The notes under the pieces: generated by a model
Seen by the model: only the letters and a program-made list of their open reading frames with translations
The model's database searches: none
What the model was told of the DNA's origin: nothing
Shown: in pieces, positions 18,369 to 26,657 of the stretch
Position numbering within the stretch: the first letter of the stretch is position 1
How the letters are laid out: each line of letters opens with the position of its first letter
Translations under genes and position numbers: made by a program
Assembly (NCBI RefSeq): GCF_001642575.1
Contig: NZ_LXNG01000002.1
Location: 62,001 to 126,000 of the forward strand
Reading direction: 5' to 3'
DNA length: 64,000 nt
Source of the DNA: Xanthomonas floridensis
GTDB taxonomy: Bacteria > Pseudomonadota > Gammaproteobacteria > Xanthomonadales > Xanthomonadaceae

Positions 18369-19870
18369 CAGTCGCCTCCTCCGCCGCAGCCACCGCAGCC
18401 GCCACCACCGTCGCCGCCCCCATCACCGCCGCTGTCGCCCCCAGCTCCACCGCCGCAACTGCTGCTGCCACTGTCACCACCGTGGCCATGCGGCGCACGC
18501 ATGCTGTGGTAGTCCGCCCAGGGCGTGCCGATCAGCACCACCGTGCCGTACAGCGCCAATGCATCGCCAAAATTACCGGGATCCCCGCCAGTCTGCGCGG
18601 CATCGCGCGGCTGTGCCTGACGCAGCGCCTCCAGGCGCGCGTCGCCGGTCAGCGTGCGCCGCACGGGCACCAGCGCAAATCCCAGCACCAGCAGCGTGAC
18701 CAGCACCATCAGGCAGAGCAGATACCCGATTGGGTGATGGCCCTGCACGCCGATGATCAGCTTGCCTAGACCAAGCAGCCACACCAGCGCCACCGGCACG
18801 GTGCACGCCAGGCGAACCTTGTACGACGCCCATCGACTCAGCCACAGGCCCTTGTCGATCAGGCGCTGCTGCAGCGGTGCGGCCAGCGCGCGTAATTCGC
18901 GCAGGGCCAGCACCGGGTCCTGCGTGCTGCGCAGGATCTGCAGCGGCGGTTCCAGCGCAGGCGGCACTGCCACCTGCGATTGACAGCACACCCGTTGACG
19001 GGCCGGTCGCGCTTCGTCGCGATCCAGAGACACGGCATTGCGCACCAACAACTCGGTGAACCACAGGTCGGCCACGCGATCGGCGCCGCCGCTCAGATAG
19101 GCCAGCTCGCCGGGCTCCAATGCTCCGGCGGTGCGACCGCGCCGCAGCACCCGCCGCAGCCATGCCGCCATTGACCAGGCCAGGCCAATCAGCGCGATGA
19201 ATACCGGCAGGAAATAGGCGCCGCGCCAGTGCAGCAGTGACACGGCATTGCCATTGGCCGAGCGGCAGAACATCGCCACGATCACCGCGGCGATGGCCCA
19301 CCCGATCACCGCACGCGGCGATCCGCGTCCTGATCGCCGCGGTGTGCCGCGCAAGGCCTGCAAGGTGGCTTCGGCGCTGTCGCCGCGCGCTGGAGCCGCA
19401 GCGGGCAGGCGCAGGCGTGCTGGCGGCCACCACTGCGCCGGTGGCTCGCCGAAGTGCTGGCGATAACGCTCCAGCGTCTGCTGGTATTGCGCCTGAAACT
19501 GCGCCTGGTCGCCCGCGCCTCCGCGACCGGGTTGATGATGCAGGGTGGTCTGCAGCACCTGCGGGCAGAACCGCTGCCAGTACTCGCGGGTGTCGGTCAG
19601 ATGCGTGTGCCAGACCTGATCGACCAACGGGCTGGGCGTGACATCGTGGGTGTCGGTGCAGGCCAGAAAGCAGAACCGTCGGTACTCTTCCACCAGTTCC
19701 TGCGCCTGCGCCACGCTGCAATGCGCCTGCCTGGCCACGCGCCGGACGAAGGCCGGCAGCGCCTGTTCGTCCTCGCCAAAGCGGTCACTGCGCAGCCGTT
19801 GCCATAGCGCCAGCTGCGCCGGCGTGGCCTGCAGCGGCTCGCACTGCCCGGGGCCATGCATGCTGCTCAT
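18368..19870 (-). CDS. Membrane protein with VDxVWHTH domain and Gly/Cys-rich tail (TIGR04222-like)
   Basis: 500 residues from ATG 19870. The N-terminal helical domain (about 1-110) contains LVDQVWHTHLTDTREYW, like the plant GRDP/glycine-rich-domain family; two His and an Asp there could bind metal. Paired transmembrane helices occur at about 205-260 and 365-425. The C-terminus (about 470-500) is almost pure Gly/Asp/Ser with five cysteines (SSSCGGG, GGCGGCGGGGD). This layout resembles TIGR04222 membrane proteins. Function is unknown. It overlaps genes on both sides inside the lipid operon, so a membrane-lipid or envelope role is inferred. Confidence 0.82.
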   Translation of the reverse strand: MSSMHGPGQCEPLQATPAQLALWQRLRSDRFGEDEQALPAFVRRVARQAHCSVAQAQELVEEYRRFCFLACTDTHDVTPSPLVDQVWHTHLTDTREYWQRFCPQVLQTTLHHQPGRGGAGDQAQFQAQYQQTLERYRQHFGEPPAQWWPPARLRLPAAAPARGDSAEATLQALRGTPRRSGRGSPRAVIGWAIAAVIVAMFCRSANGNAVSLLHWRGAYFLPVFIALIGLAWSMAAWLRRVLRRGRTAGALEPGELAYLSGGADRVADLWFTELLVRNAVSLDRDEARPARQRVCCQSQVAVPPALEPPLQILRSTQDPVLALRELRALAAPLQQRLIDKGLWLSRWASYKVRLACTVPVALVWLLGLGKLIIGVQGHHPIGYLLCLMVLVTLLVLGFALVPVRRTLTGDARLEALRQAQPRDAAQTGGDPGNFGDALALYGTVVLIGTPWADYHSMRAPHGHGGDSGSSSCGGGAGGDSGGDGGGDGGGGCGGCGGGGD

Positions 19871-20313
19871 CGGAAGATCCTCACGGCCAACGCCGCCGCA
19901 AACAACAGCAATTGCGTCATCACACTTGCCAGCTGCCAGTGCAGCAGGCGACGCATGCCGTTCCAGCGCGATGCCCAGTCGCGACTGGATGGCGGTGTCG
20001 CCACCAGGCCAACGGCGTGCATCGCCGCATCGAGCTGCTGCGCGGCGTCCTGCTCGCTGCCGCCGCCGTGCCCGAGATGTGCGATCGTGCCCTCCAGCAG
20101 GTCCGCATCCAGGCCCACCCGAAACGCCCAGTAGCGCTGCACCACGCCGGCCATGGCGCTCAATGCGTAGCTGACCTGGATCAGCGGCGGTGCGTCGGAC
20201 ACGCCGAGCAGGGCGATCGCCGCAGCCAGCAGCACCAGCGAAAAGCGATCCAGCGTTGCGCCCTGGCGCAGCACGGCGCGCATGGTGACCAGCGTCATCA
20301 GGGAGGTGTTCAT
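19867..20313 (-). CDS. Small membrane protein of unknown function in the lipid operon
   Basis: 148 residues with hydrophobic segments near 22-37 and 47-62 and a C-terminal one at about 127-145. Between them is a soluble stretch with DLLEGTIAHLGHGGGS. No known family is recognised. It overlaps the gene before and after by 4 bp (ATGA), so it is made in step with the PAP2/phosphatase fusion and the VWHTH membrane protein and may form a complex with them. Confidence 0.75.
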   Translation of the reverse strand: MNTSLMTLVTMRAVLRQGATLDRFSLVLLAAAIALLGVSDAPPLIQVSYALSAMAGVVQRYWAFRVGLDADLLEGTIAHLGHGGGSEQDAAQQLDAAMHAVGLVATPPSSRDWASRWNGMRRLLHWQLASVMTQLLLFAAALAVRIFR

Positions 20314-21647
20314 CGCGGTCTCCGCTCCGGCACAGTGTCGTCGCTGTCATGGCCGCCGCACGCCGCCACGATGGCCGTGCGATGGGCGCGCCCAAGCACG
20401 ATCGTCGGGCGCACCGCGCGCAGCTGCGCAATGGCCGCATCCACATCCCGGGCGCGGCCGCTGCGTACCAGCCAGCTTGCAACGCTGGCCGCACTGCGCG
20501 AATAGCCCAGCGCGCAACACACCAGCACCGCGCCCTGGGTGCGTGCGGCTTCGATGGCATCTGCGGCTGCCGCCAGGCTGGCGGGCGGCGGCGGCACCAG
20601 ATCCAGCATCGGAATGACCTGGTCGTGCGGGCGTGCCGCATGCAGCGGCAGTTCGGCGCTGAGATCCACCACTGCAGCAAACCCGGCGCGCTGTGCGGGC
20701 AGCGGAATGCGGCCCAGCCAGACGTCGTCGCAGACCACGCGCGGGAGCGGGTCGCGGCGCGTCCACGCCCGCGAGTTGCACCAGGCGGCCAGCAGATACG
20801 GCGCGAACAACCAGCGCGCGGCCAGGCTCAGGCGCCCGTCGCTGCGTTTTTGAAAGCCGAGCGGGCCAAGCGCTGCGTAGTTCAGCGCGACCAGGCCCAG
20901 CGACAGGCTCAGCCACAGCGCCCACCACCCGGCGCCGCCGCTCCATCGCGCCAGCGCCGTGCTGATGAGCGCGCCCGTCAGGTACGCCGCAGCCAGCTGC
21001 CATCGGCGTGCCTCGCGTGTCGGCCGCGCCTGTGCAAAGGGCGCGGCAATGCGTTCCGGCCATAGCCACACGCATAGCCAGCCTGCCGCCAGTCCGGTGG
21101 GGATGTCCAGGAAATGATGCTGATACGTGGTCAGCACCGATACCCCGATCAGCGCGAACCAGCCGTGCAACAGCCAGCGCCACATGCCGGGCAGATGCTG
21201 CGCATAGCGCACCCACAACACCACCAGCAGCACGATGTGCAGCGACGGCGCCTGGTTGAAGGGTTTATCGAAGCCCAGCAACACCGCGAACAACCAACCG
21301 AATACGCCGTCGGTTTCCGGCCGCACGAAGCTGTAGCGCAACGGCCACAGCACAAAGCAGGCGACGCAGACCAGCTGCGCACTGAGCAGGCGCAGCGCAT
21401 GCGTATCCAGTTCGCGCCGGGTCCGGCAGACGAAGAACGAGGCCGCGTAGAACAGGTCGATCGACCAGTACGGCACGATGGTCCACGGCCAGAACGGCAT
21501 GCCGTGTTCCCAGTCGAACACCACCGAAGGCACGCTGCCCGCGCGCCCGGCCAGCGTATTGGCCAGGCCATAGCTGAGGAAGAAGAACGGCCCCAGCAAT
21601 GCCAGCCACAGCGCGGCACGGCCGGTCGGACGCGCGTCTGGCGTCAT
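20310..21647 (-). CDS. PAP2-type membrane phosphatase fused to dual-specificity phosphatase (YnbD-like)
   Basis: 445 residues. The N-terminal membrane half has PAP2/Aur1-type motifs: FNQAPSLH (134-137) and TTYQHHFLD (His177/Asp181), as in lipid phosphatases and inositol-phosphorylceramide-synthase-like enzymes. More membrane helices follow, then a C-terminal dual-specificity phosphatase domain with the C-x5-R loop CALGYSR (Cys378, Arg384); the usual preceding His is Cys. The same fusion occurs in E. coli YnbD. It presumably dephosphorylates a lipid phosphate made by the operon. It overlaps both neighbours by 4 bp. Confidence 0.9.
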   Translation of the reverse strand: MTPDARPTGRAALWLALLGPFFFLSYGLANTLAGRAGSVPSVVFDWEHGMPFWPWTIVPYWSIDLFYAASFFVCRTRRELDTHALRLLSAQLVCVACFVLWPLRYSFVRPETDGVFGWLFAVLLGFDKPFNQAPSLHIVLLVVLWVRYAQHLPGMWRWLLHGWFALIGVSVLTTYQHHFLDIPTGLAAGWLCVWLWPERIAAPFAQARPTREARRWQLAAAYLTGALISTALARWSGGAGWWALWLSLSLGLVALNYAALGPLGFQKRSDGRLSLAARWLFAPYLLAAWCNSRAWTRRDPLPRVVCDDVWLGRIPLPAQRAGFAAVVDLSAELPLHAARPHDQVIPMLDLVPPPPASLAAAADAIEAARTQGAVLVCCALGYSRSAASVASWLVRSGRARDVDAAIAQLRAVRPTIVLGRAHRTAIVAACGGHDSDDTVPERRPR

Positions 21648-23398
21648 GCCTGGATCCGCTGCGCCAGCGACACGGTGAAGATGCCGAATGCATCGATCCG
21701 CTGCGCCACCTTGCGGAAGCCTGCCGCCTCCACCAGCTCATCCATCTCCTGCTGGCTGCGCCGGCGCATCACCCAGGCCACGCCATCGCGGTGACTGGTG
21801 AGGGCGCGCGCGATGAATTCCAGCTGCGGATGCCACGGCTGGCCGGTGTAGAGCAGATAGCCACCCGGCTGCACGGCGGCGGCCACGCCGGCGAGCGAAC
21901 GCGCCACCTGGTCGTTGTCGGCAAACAGCTCGTACAGGCCCGACACCACCGCCAGGGTCGGCGCCGGCTGCACCGTCGCCAATGCCGCCGGGTCGAAGGC
22001 ATCGCCTTGTTCGAAGCGGGCGATATCGTCCGCGCCCAGCGTGCGGATCAACGCACTGCCCTGGGTGACGTTGAGTGGGCTGAAATCGCGTAGCACGATG
22101 GCATCGGCGCGTTGCGCACCGCTACCCAGCGCTTGAAGCACATAACGGCCGTGGCCGGCGGCCACATCGAGCACGCGTACAGGCTGGCCGGCCTGGCGCA
22201 AGCGGCCCGCCGCATCGCGCAGCAATTCGCCCAGGTGCGCGCCGCGGATGCGAATGCCGCGCCAGCCGATCGCATCGAGATAATTGCGGTCGATCAGGCG
22301 CCCGAGCGGGCCGCGTCCGCGCGCCTGGTTGCGATAGATGTAATCCAGCGTGCTGCCGGAGTCGAAACCGGTCTGCAGGCCGAGCGCGATGCCCTCGGAC
22401 AGCGTTCCTCCCAGGCGTAGACCCGCCCGCACGCCGCGCCAGCGCAGATCCTGCAGGCTGTTGCGTTGCGGCGGCCAGGCCAGCCGCTCGGCTTCATCGA
22501 AACTGGGTCCGGCGCGATGTGCGTCGCGTAGGTCGGCGCGCATCGGCGGCTGTTCAAAGCGTGCCTGCACGAACGCGCGAATCGGCGCGATCGCCAGCGC
22601 GCGGTCGCGCTCGCCCAGGGTGTCGTGGAAGAACCCGGGCAACCAGTGCCGTTGCTTGATCGGGGAGCGCAGGTTTTCGTAGAAGCGGTCCTGCGGGCCG
22701 CGATGCACCACGAAGTCTGCACCGGAGACCAGCAGCTGGGTCGGCACGGTGATCGCCTGCGCATCGGCCACCACGCGATCTGCCGCCGCGTACAGGCCCA
22801 GCAGCACGCGTACCGAGATCGGGCGAGTGATCAACGGATCGCTGCGGTAGCTTTCCACGCGCTGCGCGTCATGCGTCAACCACTGCGGCTTGACGTAGCT
22901 GTTGACGAAGAAATTGCCGCGCAGCGCATGCATCAGCTTCAGCCCTGCGCGTGCAAAGGGCACGTACAGCTTGACCTTGAACGCCGGCGAGGCCAGTACC
23001 AGCGCGCGCAGTGGCGGCGCGTAGTCGTGCACCCAGGTCGCCGCGACCACCGCGCCCACGCTTTGTGCAATCACTGCGATGTCCTGCACCGCGATGCCAT
23101 GCGCGCTGCCGAGATGGGCGATGAAACTGTCCAGGTCGCGCACCAGCGCCTCGAAGCCGGGCGCATCGCCGCGCGCGCCCGGCGAGCGGCCATTGCCGCG
23201 CGCATCCCAGGCAAAGAACTGCGCATCGGGCAGATCCAGCTCCTCGGCCAGATGCATCACCCGGCCGGAATGCTCATGCCCGCGATGCAGCAGCACTACC
23301 GCCTTGGGCGCCGCTCCTCCCGCCGCTGCCGGCCAATGCCGATAAAACAGCGAGGCACCATCGAAACTGGCGAACTGCCGCTCTACAACCTCACGCAT
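21644..23398 (-). CDS. Alpha/beta hydrolase fused to SAM methyltransferase-like domain (YnbC-like)
   Basis: 584 residues. Residues about 1-280 are an alpha/beta hydrolase of the monoglyceride-lipase/lysophospholipase type: VVLLHRGHEHSGR (oxyanion region), nucleophile Ser113 in AQSVGA, and a distal His near LPGFFHDTLGE. Residues about 315-584 resemble a class I methyltransferase, with VLDVAAGHGRYV (408-419) and DFSPLN, but function as a methyltransferase is unproven. E. coli YnbC has the same two-part architecture as far as I recall. A role in deacylating or modifying a lipid intermediate is inferred from context. Confidence 0.9.
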   Translation of the reverse strand: MREVVERQFASFDGASLFYRHWPAAAGGAAPKAVVLLHRGHEHSGRVMHLAEELDLPDAQFFAWDARGNGRSPGARGDAPGFEALVRDLDSFIAHLGSAHGIAVQDIAVIAQSVGAVVAATWVHDYAPPLRALVLASPAFKVKLYVPFARAGLKLMHALRGNFFVNSYVKPQWLTHDAQRVESYRSDPLITRPISVRVLLGLYAAADRVVADAQAITVPTQLLVSGADFVVHRGPQDRFYENLRSPIKQRHWLPGFFHDTLGERDRALAIAPIRAFVQARFEQPPMRADLRDAHRAGPSFDEAERLAWPPQRNSLQDLRWRGVRAGLRLGGTLSEGIALGLQTGFDSGSTLDYIYRNQARGRGPLGRLIDRNYLDAIGWRGIRIRGAHLGELLRDAAGRLRQAGQPVRVLDVAAGHGRYVLQALGSGAQRADAIVLRDFSPLNVTQGSALIRTLGADDIARFEQGDAFDPAALATVQPAPTLAVVSGLYELFADNDQVARSLAGVAAAVQPGGYLLYTGQPWHPQLEFIARALTSHRDGVAWVMRRRSQQEMDELVEAAGFRKVAQRIDAFGIFTVSLAQRIQA

Positions 23399-23485
23399 GG
23401 GATCATCCTGAAAGAAAACAGTGGTAATGCAGCGGTCGTGCCGGTGACGGCGCGGCCGGAGATTCGGTGGGCAACGACGGCGCGC
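23399..23485. other. 87-bp gap inside the lipid operon
   Basis: The only sizeable gap in the operon, between the first gene (23486-24100) and the hydrolase fusion. On the minus strand it is GC-rich at the 5' side and AT-richer near the hydrolase start (GTTTTCTTTCAGGATGATCC); no clear terminator hairpin is seen. Confidence 0.4.
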
Positions 23486-24100
23486 TCAGCCGGCCGGCGC
23501 CTCTGCCAGCCCGGCATGCACCCGCCGCCCTACCGTGGCCAGGCAGGCGATGCACAGCGCCATGGCGACCCAGGTGACGCCACGCGGCCCCAGCAGGCCG
23601 CAGGCCAGGCCCAGCCCCACCACGCCGATGACGAAGGCACGGTCGCTCTTGCCCATCGGCCCGTCGTAGCGGCGACTGGCACCGACCATCAGCCCGAGCA
23701 CGCCGGCGTATTCGGTCAGCGCCGCCAGCAGCGCAAACAGCCACAGCCAGTGCGCGCCCACGCCCGGCACACCGAGCAGGCTCAAGTACAGCGCTGCATC
23801 GGCCACCACGTCGCACAACTCGTTGAGGTAGGCGCCCAGCCGCGATTGCTGGCCGAACTCGCGCGCCAGCATGCCGTCGATGGCATTGAGGCCCATGCGC
23901 AGCAGCATCCACACCGGCAGCAGCAGGTAGAGCCAGGGCCAGCTGGCGCCGGCGCGGTAGACCACCGCTGCCACCAGCAGCGACACCGCCGCCGCGGTGA
24001 GTGTCACCTGGTTGGCGGTGATGCTGCCGCGGTGAAGCGCGCCCACCATGGGCCGCAGCAGCGCCTGGAAGCGTCCCTTCAATGCATAGATCGAGGCCAT
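23486..24100 (-). CDS. CDP-alcohol phosphotransferase-fold protein (YnbA-like), first gene of lipid operon
   Basis: 204 residues, about six transmembrane helices. The motif reads N72-A-I-D75-G76-ML-AR-x8-G89-x3-N93-x3-D97 ([21 protein letters not shown]), again with Asn in place of two metal-site Asp residues. [10 protein letters not shown] is another conserved segment. It closely resembles E. coli YnbA, for which a CDP-diacylglycerol--inositol phosphotransferase role has been suggested but not, to my knowledge, proven. It starts 74 bp from the divergent purH start and is the promoter-proximal gene of the operon. Confidence 0.9.
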   Translation of the reverse strand: MASIYALKGRFQALLRPMVGALHRGSITANQVTLTAAAVSLLVAAVVYRAGASWPWLYLLLPVWMLLRMGLNAIDGMLAREFGQQSRLGAYLNELCDVVADAALYLSLLGVPGVGAHWLWLFALLAALTEYAGVLGLMVGASRRYDGPMGKSDRAFVIGVVGLGLACGLLGPRGVTWVAMALCIACLATVGRRVHAGLAEAPAG

Positions 24101-24174
24101 ACGGGGGTGTTGAGTCCATTCGAGCGCTGGCGCAGCCTACAATATCGGCTGCTCCGCTTCGACATCCCCCACCG
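24101..24174. promoter_or_regulatory. Divergent promoter region between lipid operon and purH
   Basis: 74 bp separate the two divergent starts. A TACAAT -10-like hexamer at 24138-24143 points toward purH; no strong -35 partner at 17 bp is seen. Any promoter for the eight-gene lipid operon must also lie here or inside the start of purH. Confidence 0.4.
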
Positions 24175-25758
24175 ATGGCCACTGATTTCCTGCCCGTGCG
24201 CCGGGCCCTGCTCTCCGTTTCCGACAAGACCGGCCTGATCGACCTGGCCCGCGCGCTGGTGGCGCGCAACATCGAGCTGCTGTCCACCGGCGGCACCGCC
24301 AAGGCGATCCGCGAGGCCGGCCTGCCGGTGAAAGACGTCGCCGATCTCACCGGCTTCCCGGAAATGATGGACGGCCGGGTCAAGACCCTGCACCCGTTGG
24401 TGCACGGCGGCCTGCTCGGCCGCGCCGGCGTCGATGAGGCGGTGATGGCCGAACACGGCATCGCGCCGATCGACCTGCTGGTGCTGAACCTGTATCCGTT
24501 CGAGTCGGTGACGGTGAAGGCCGATTGCACCCTGGCCGACGCGGTGGAAAACATCGACATCGGCGGCCCGGCAATGCTGCGCAGCGCGGCCAAGAACTTC
24601 GCGCGCGTAGCCGTGGCCACCGATCCGGCGCAGTACGCCGACCTGCTGGCCGAATTGGAAGCCAACGGCGGCCAGCTGTCGGCGGCCAAGCGCTTTGCGC
24701 TGTCGGTGGCCGCGTTCAACCGCGTGGCGCAATACGACGCGGCGATCAGCAACTATCTCTCGGCAGTGGCCGACAGCGCCGAAACCGTGCCCACGCGCAG
24801 CCCGTTCCCGGCGCAGATCAATTCCAACTTCATCAAGGTCATGGACCTGCGCTACGGCGAAAACCCGCACCAGTCCGGCGCGTTCTACCGCGACCTGTAT
24901 CCGGTGCCGGGCACGCTGGCCACCTTCCAGCAGTTGCAGGGCAAGGAGCTCAGCTACAACAACCTGGCCGATGCCGATGCGGCGTGGGAATGCGTGCGCC
25001 AGTTCGACGCGCCGGCCTGCGTGATCGTCAAGCACGCCAATCCGTGCGGCGTGGCGGTGGGCGCGGCCTGCGGCGATGCCTACGAGCTGGCCTATGCCAC
25101 CGACCCCACCAGCGCGTTCGGCGGCATCCTGGCCTTCAACAAGACGCTGGATGCGGCCACCGCAAAAGCCATTCTGGATCGCCAGTTCGTCGAGGTCTTG
25201 ATCGCCCCCGACTACGAAGCCGGCGCGCTGGAATACGCCACCAAGAAGGCCAATGTGCGCGTGCTCAAGATTCCGCACGGTAATGGCCTCAACAACTACG
25301 ACACCAAGCGGATCGGCTCGGGCCTGTTGATGCAGTCGGCCGACAACCGCGGCATGTCGCTGGGCGAATTGAGCGTGGTCACCCAGCGCGCGCCCAGCGA
25401 TGCGGAACTGGGCGATCTGTTGTTCGCCTGGCGCGTGGCCAAGTACGTCAAATCCAACGCAATTGTCTATGCCAAGGACAGCCGCACCATTGGCGTGGGC
25501 GCCGGGCAGATGAGCCGCGTGGTCAGCGCCAAGATCGCCGCGCTCAAGGCCGAAGAAGCCAAGCTCACGGTGGCCGGCTCGGTGATGGCATCGGATGCGT
25601 TCTTCCCGTTCCGCGACGGCATCGATGCCGCCGCGGCAGCCGGCATCAAGGCAGTGATCCAGCCCGGCGGCTCGATGCGCGATGGCGAAGTGATCGCTGC
25701 CGCCGACGAACACGGCATCGCGATGGTGTTCACCGGCGTGCGCCATTTCCGGCACTGA
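24175..25758 (+). CDS. purH: Bifunctional AICAR formyltransferase / IMP cyclohydrolase
   Basis: 527 residues, full length. The N-terminal IMP cyclohydrolase/MGS-like domain ([44 protein letters not shown]) is followed by the AICAR transformylase domain ([72 protein letters not shown]). It performs the last two steps of IMP synthesis. The ATG at 24175 matches the normal PurH start. purH-lipoprotein-purD run in the same direction. Confidence 0.97.
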   Translation: MATDFLPVRRALLSVSDKTGLIDLARALVARNIELLSTGGTAKAIREAGLPVKDVADLTGFPEMMDGRVKTLHPLVHGGLLGRAGVDEAVMAEHGIAPIDLLVLNLYPFESVTVKADCTLADAVENIDIGGPAMLRSAAKNFARVAVATDPAQYADLLAELEANGGQLSAAKRFALSVAAFNRVAQYDAAISNYLSAVADSAETVPTRSPFPAQINSNFIKVMDLRYGENPHQSGAFYRDLYPVPGTLATFQQLQGKELSYNNLADADAAWECVRQFDAPACVIVKHANPCGVAVGAACGDAYELAYATDPTSAFGGILAFNKTLDAATAKAILDRQFVEVLIAPDYEAGALEYATKKANVRVLKIPHGNGLNNYDTKRIGSGLLMQSADNRGMSLGELSVVTQRAPSDAELGDLLFAWRVAKYVKSNAIVYAKDSRTIGVGAGQMSRVVSAKIAALKAEEAKLTVAGSVMASDAFFPFRDGIDAAAAAGIKAVIQPGGSMRDGEVIAAADEHGIAMVFTGVRHFRH

Positions 25759-25780
25759 GCCCAACGACAAGGACCGCGCC

Positions 25781-26626
25781 ATGCGCCGATTGCGCTGCTT
25801 CGCCGCCGCACTTGCTGTTGCCGGCCTGATCGCTGGATGCAGGCAGGAAACCGCGCCGGCACCGGCGCCCCCGGCGACGGCCAGCGCAGCCGCGGCGACC
25901 GAACCACAGCTGAGCCGCACCGCGCGGCTGGAAGCGTTCGTGCGGACGCGCTATGGCGCAACGGCCGGGTTGGCTACGGCCTGGAGCGGCGAGGCCGATG
26001 GCTTCAAGGCCGACAGCCAGGTCTGCGCCGAGCAACCGGTGGTGGTCGGCGAACAGGTGCAGCAGCTGCTGGCGGTGTGCCATCGCCTCAGCGACGGCGG
26101 CCACGGCAATCCCGGGCTGATCGACTTTTTCGTGCTGCGCAGCGACGGCGACAGCTTCAAGGTGGTGGCCGAAAAACTGTCCGAGACCTTCGGCAGTGAT
26201 GGCAATCCCGGCAGCGTGGAGGTGTTGCGGCTGGGCAGCGATTTTTACGGTTTCATCGTGCACAGCTTCTGGATGGGCCAGGGCCTGGTCCTGGAATCGC
26301 AGGACCTGGTGGTGCCCGGCCCCAAGGGGGTGGTCAATGCCGGATCGCTGCGCGCGCACATCGACAACAGCGGCGCGCTGGCCTGCGACGACGATGCACG
26401 CGAGCCGGAGCAGACCCGCGAACAGTGCCTGGCCGACGCCTTCGATGTGGACTTCACCCTGGATGTGGACAGCAGCAACGCGCAGGCGCGCACCTGGCCG
26501 CTGCGCATCCACGAGCACGGCAGCGATTGCGGACAGACGCTGGACACCACCCACGTGTTCGCGCTCGACACCAAGCGCTGGAGCTACCCCTTCCCCAACG
26601 CCCTGCAGCGCGAAGGCTGCAAGTAG
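25781..26626 (+). CDS. Predicted lipoprotein of unknown function between purH and purD
   Basis: 281 residues. The N-terminus [20 protein letters not shown] has a typical lipobox (LIAGC, Cys20), so lipid anchoring is expected. An Ala/Pro linker and a compact domain follow, with several conserved-looking cysteines ([32 protein letters not shown]) and [12 protein letters not shown]. No family with known function is recognised. The 22-bp gap after purH and 31-bp gap before purD suggest co-transcription, although the role is probably unrelated to purines. Confidence 0.8.
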   Translation: MRRLRCFAAALAVAGLIAGCRQETAPAPAPPATASAAAATEPQLSRTARLEAFVRTRYGATAGLATAWSGEADGFKADSQVCAEQPVVVGEQVQQLLAVCHRLSDGGHGNPGLIDFFVLRSDGDSFKVVAEKLSETFGSDGNPGSVEVLRLGSDFYGFIVHSFWMGQGLVLESQDLVVPGPKGVVNAGSLRAHIDNSGALACDDDAREPEQTREQCLADAFDVDFTLDVDSSNAQARTWPLRIHEHGSDCGQTLDTTHVFALDTKRWSYPFPNALQREGCK

Positions 26627-26657
26627 CGCCTCTTTCCCGTACTAGCGAGCAGCTCTC

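Noticed and set aside
18368-20680. Single 770-codon frame covering the VWHTH protein and upstream genes
   Set aside because: The part beyond 19870 is Arg/Cys-rich and antiparallel in character to the overlapping, better-supported membrane-protein and phosphatase frames.
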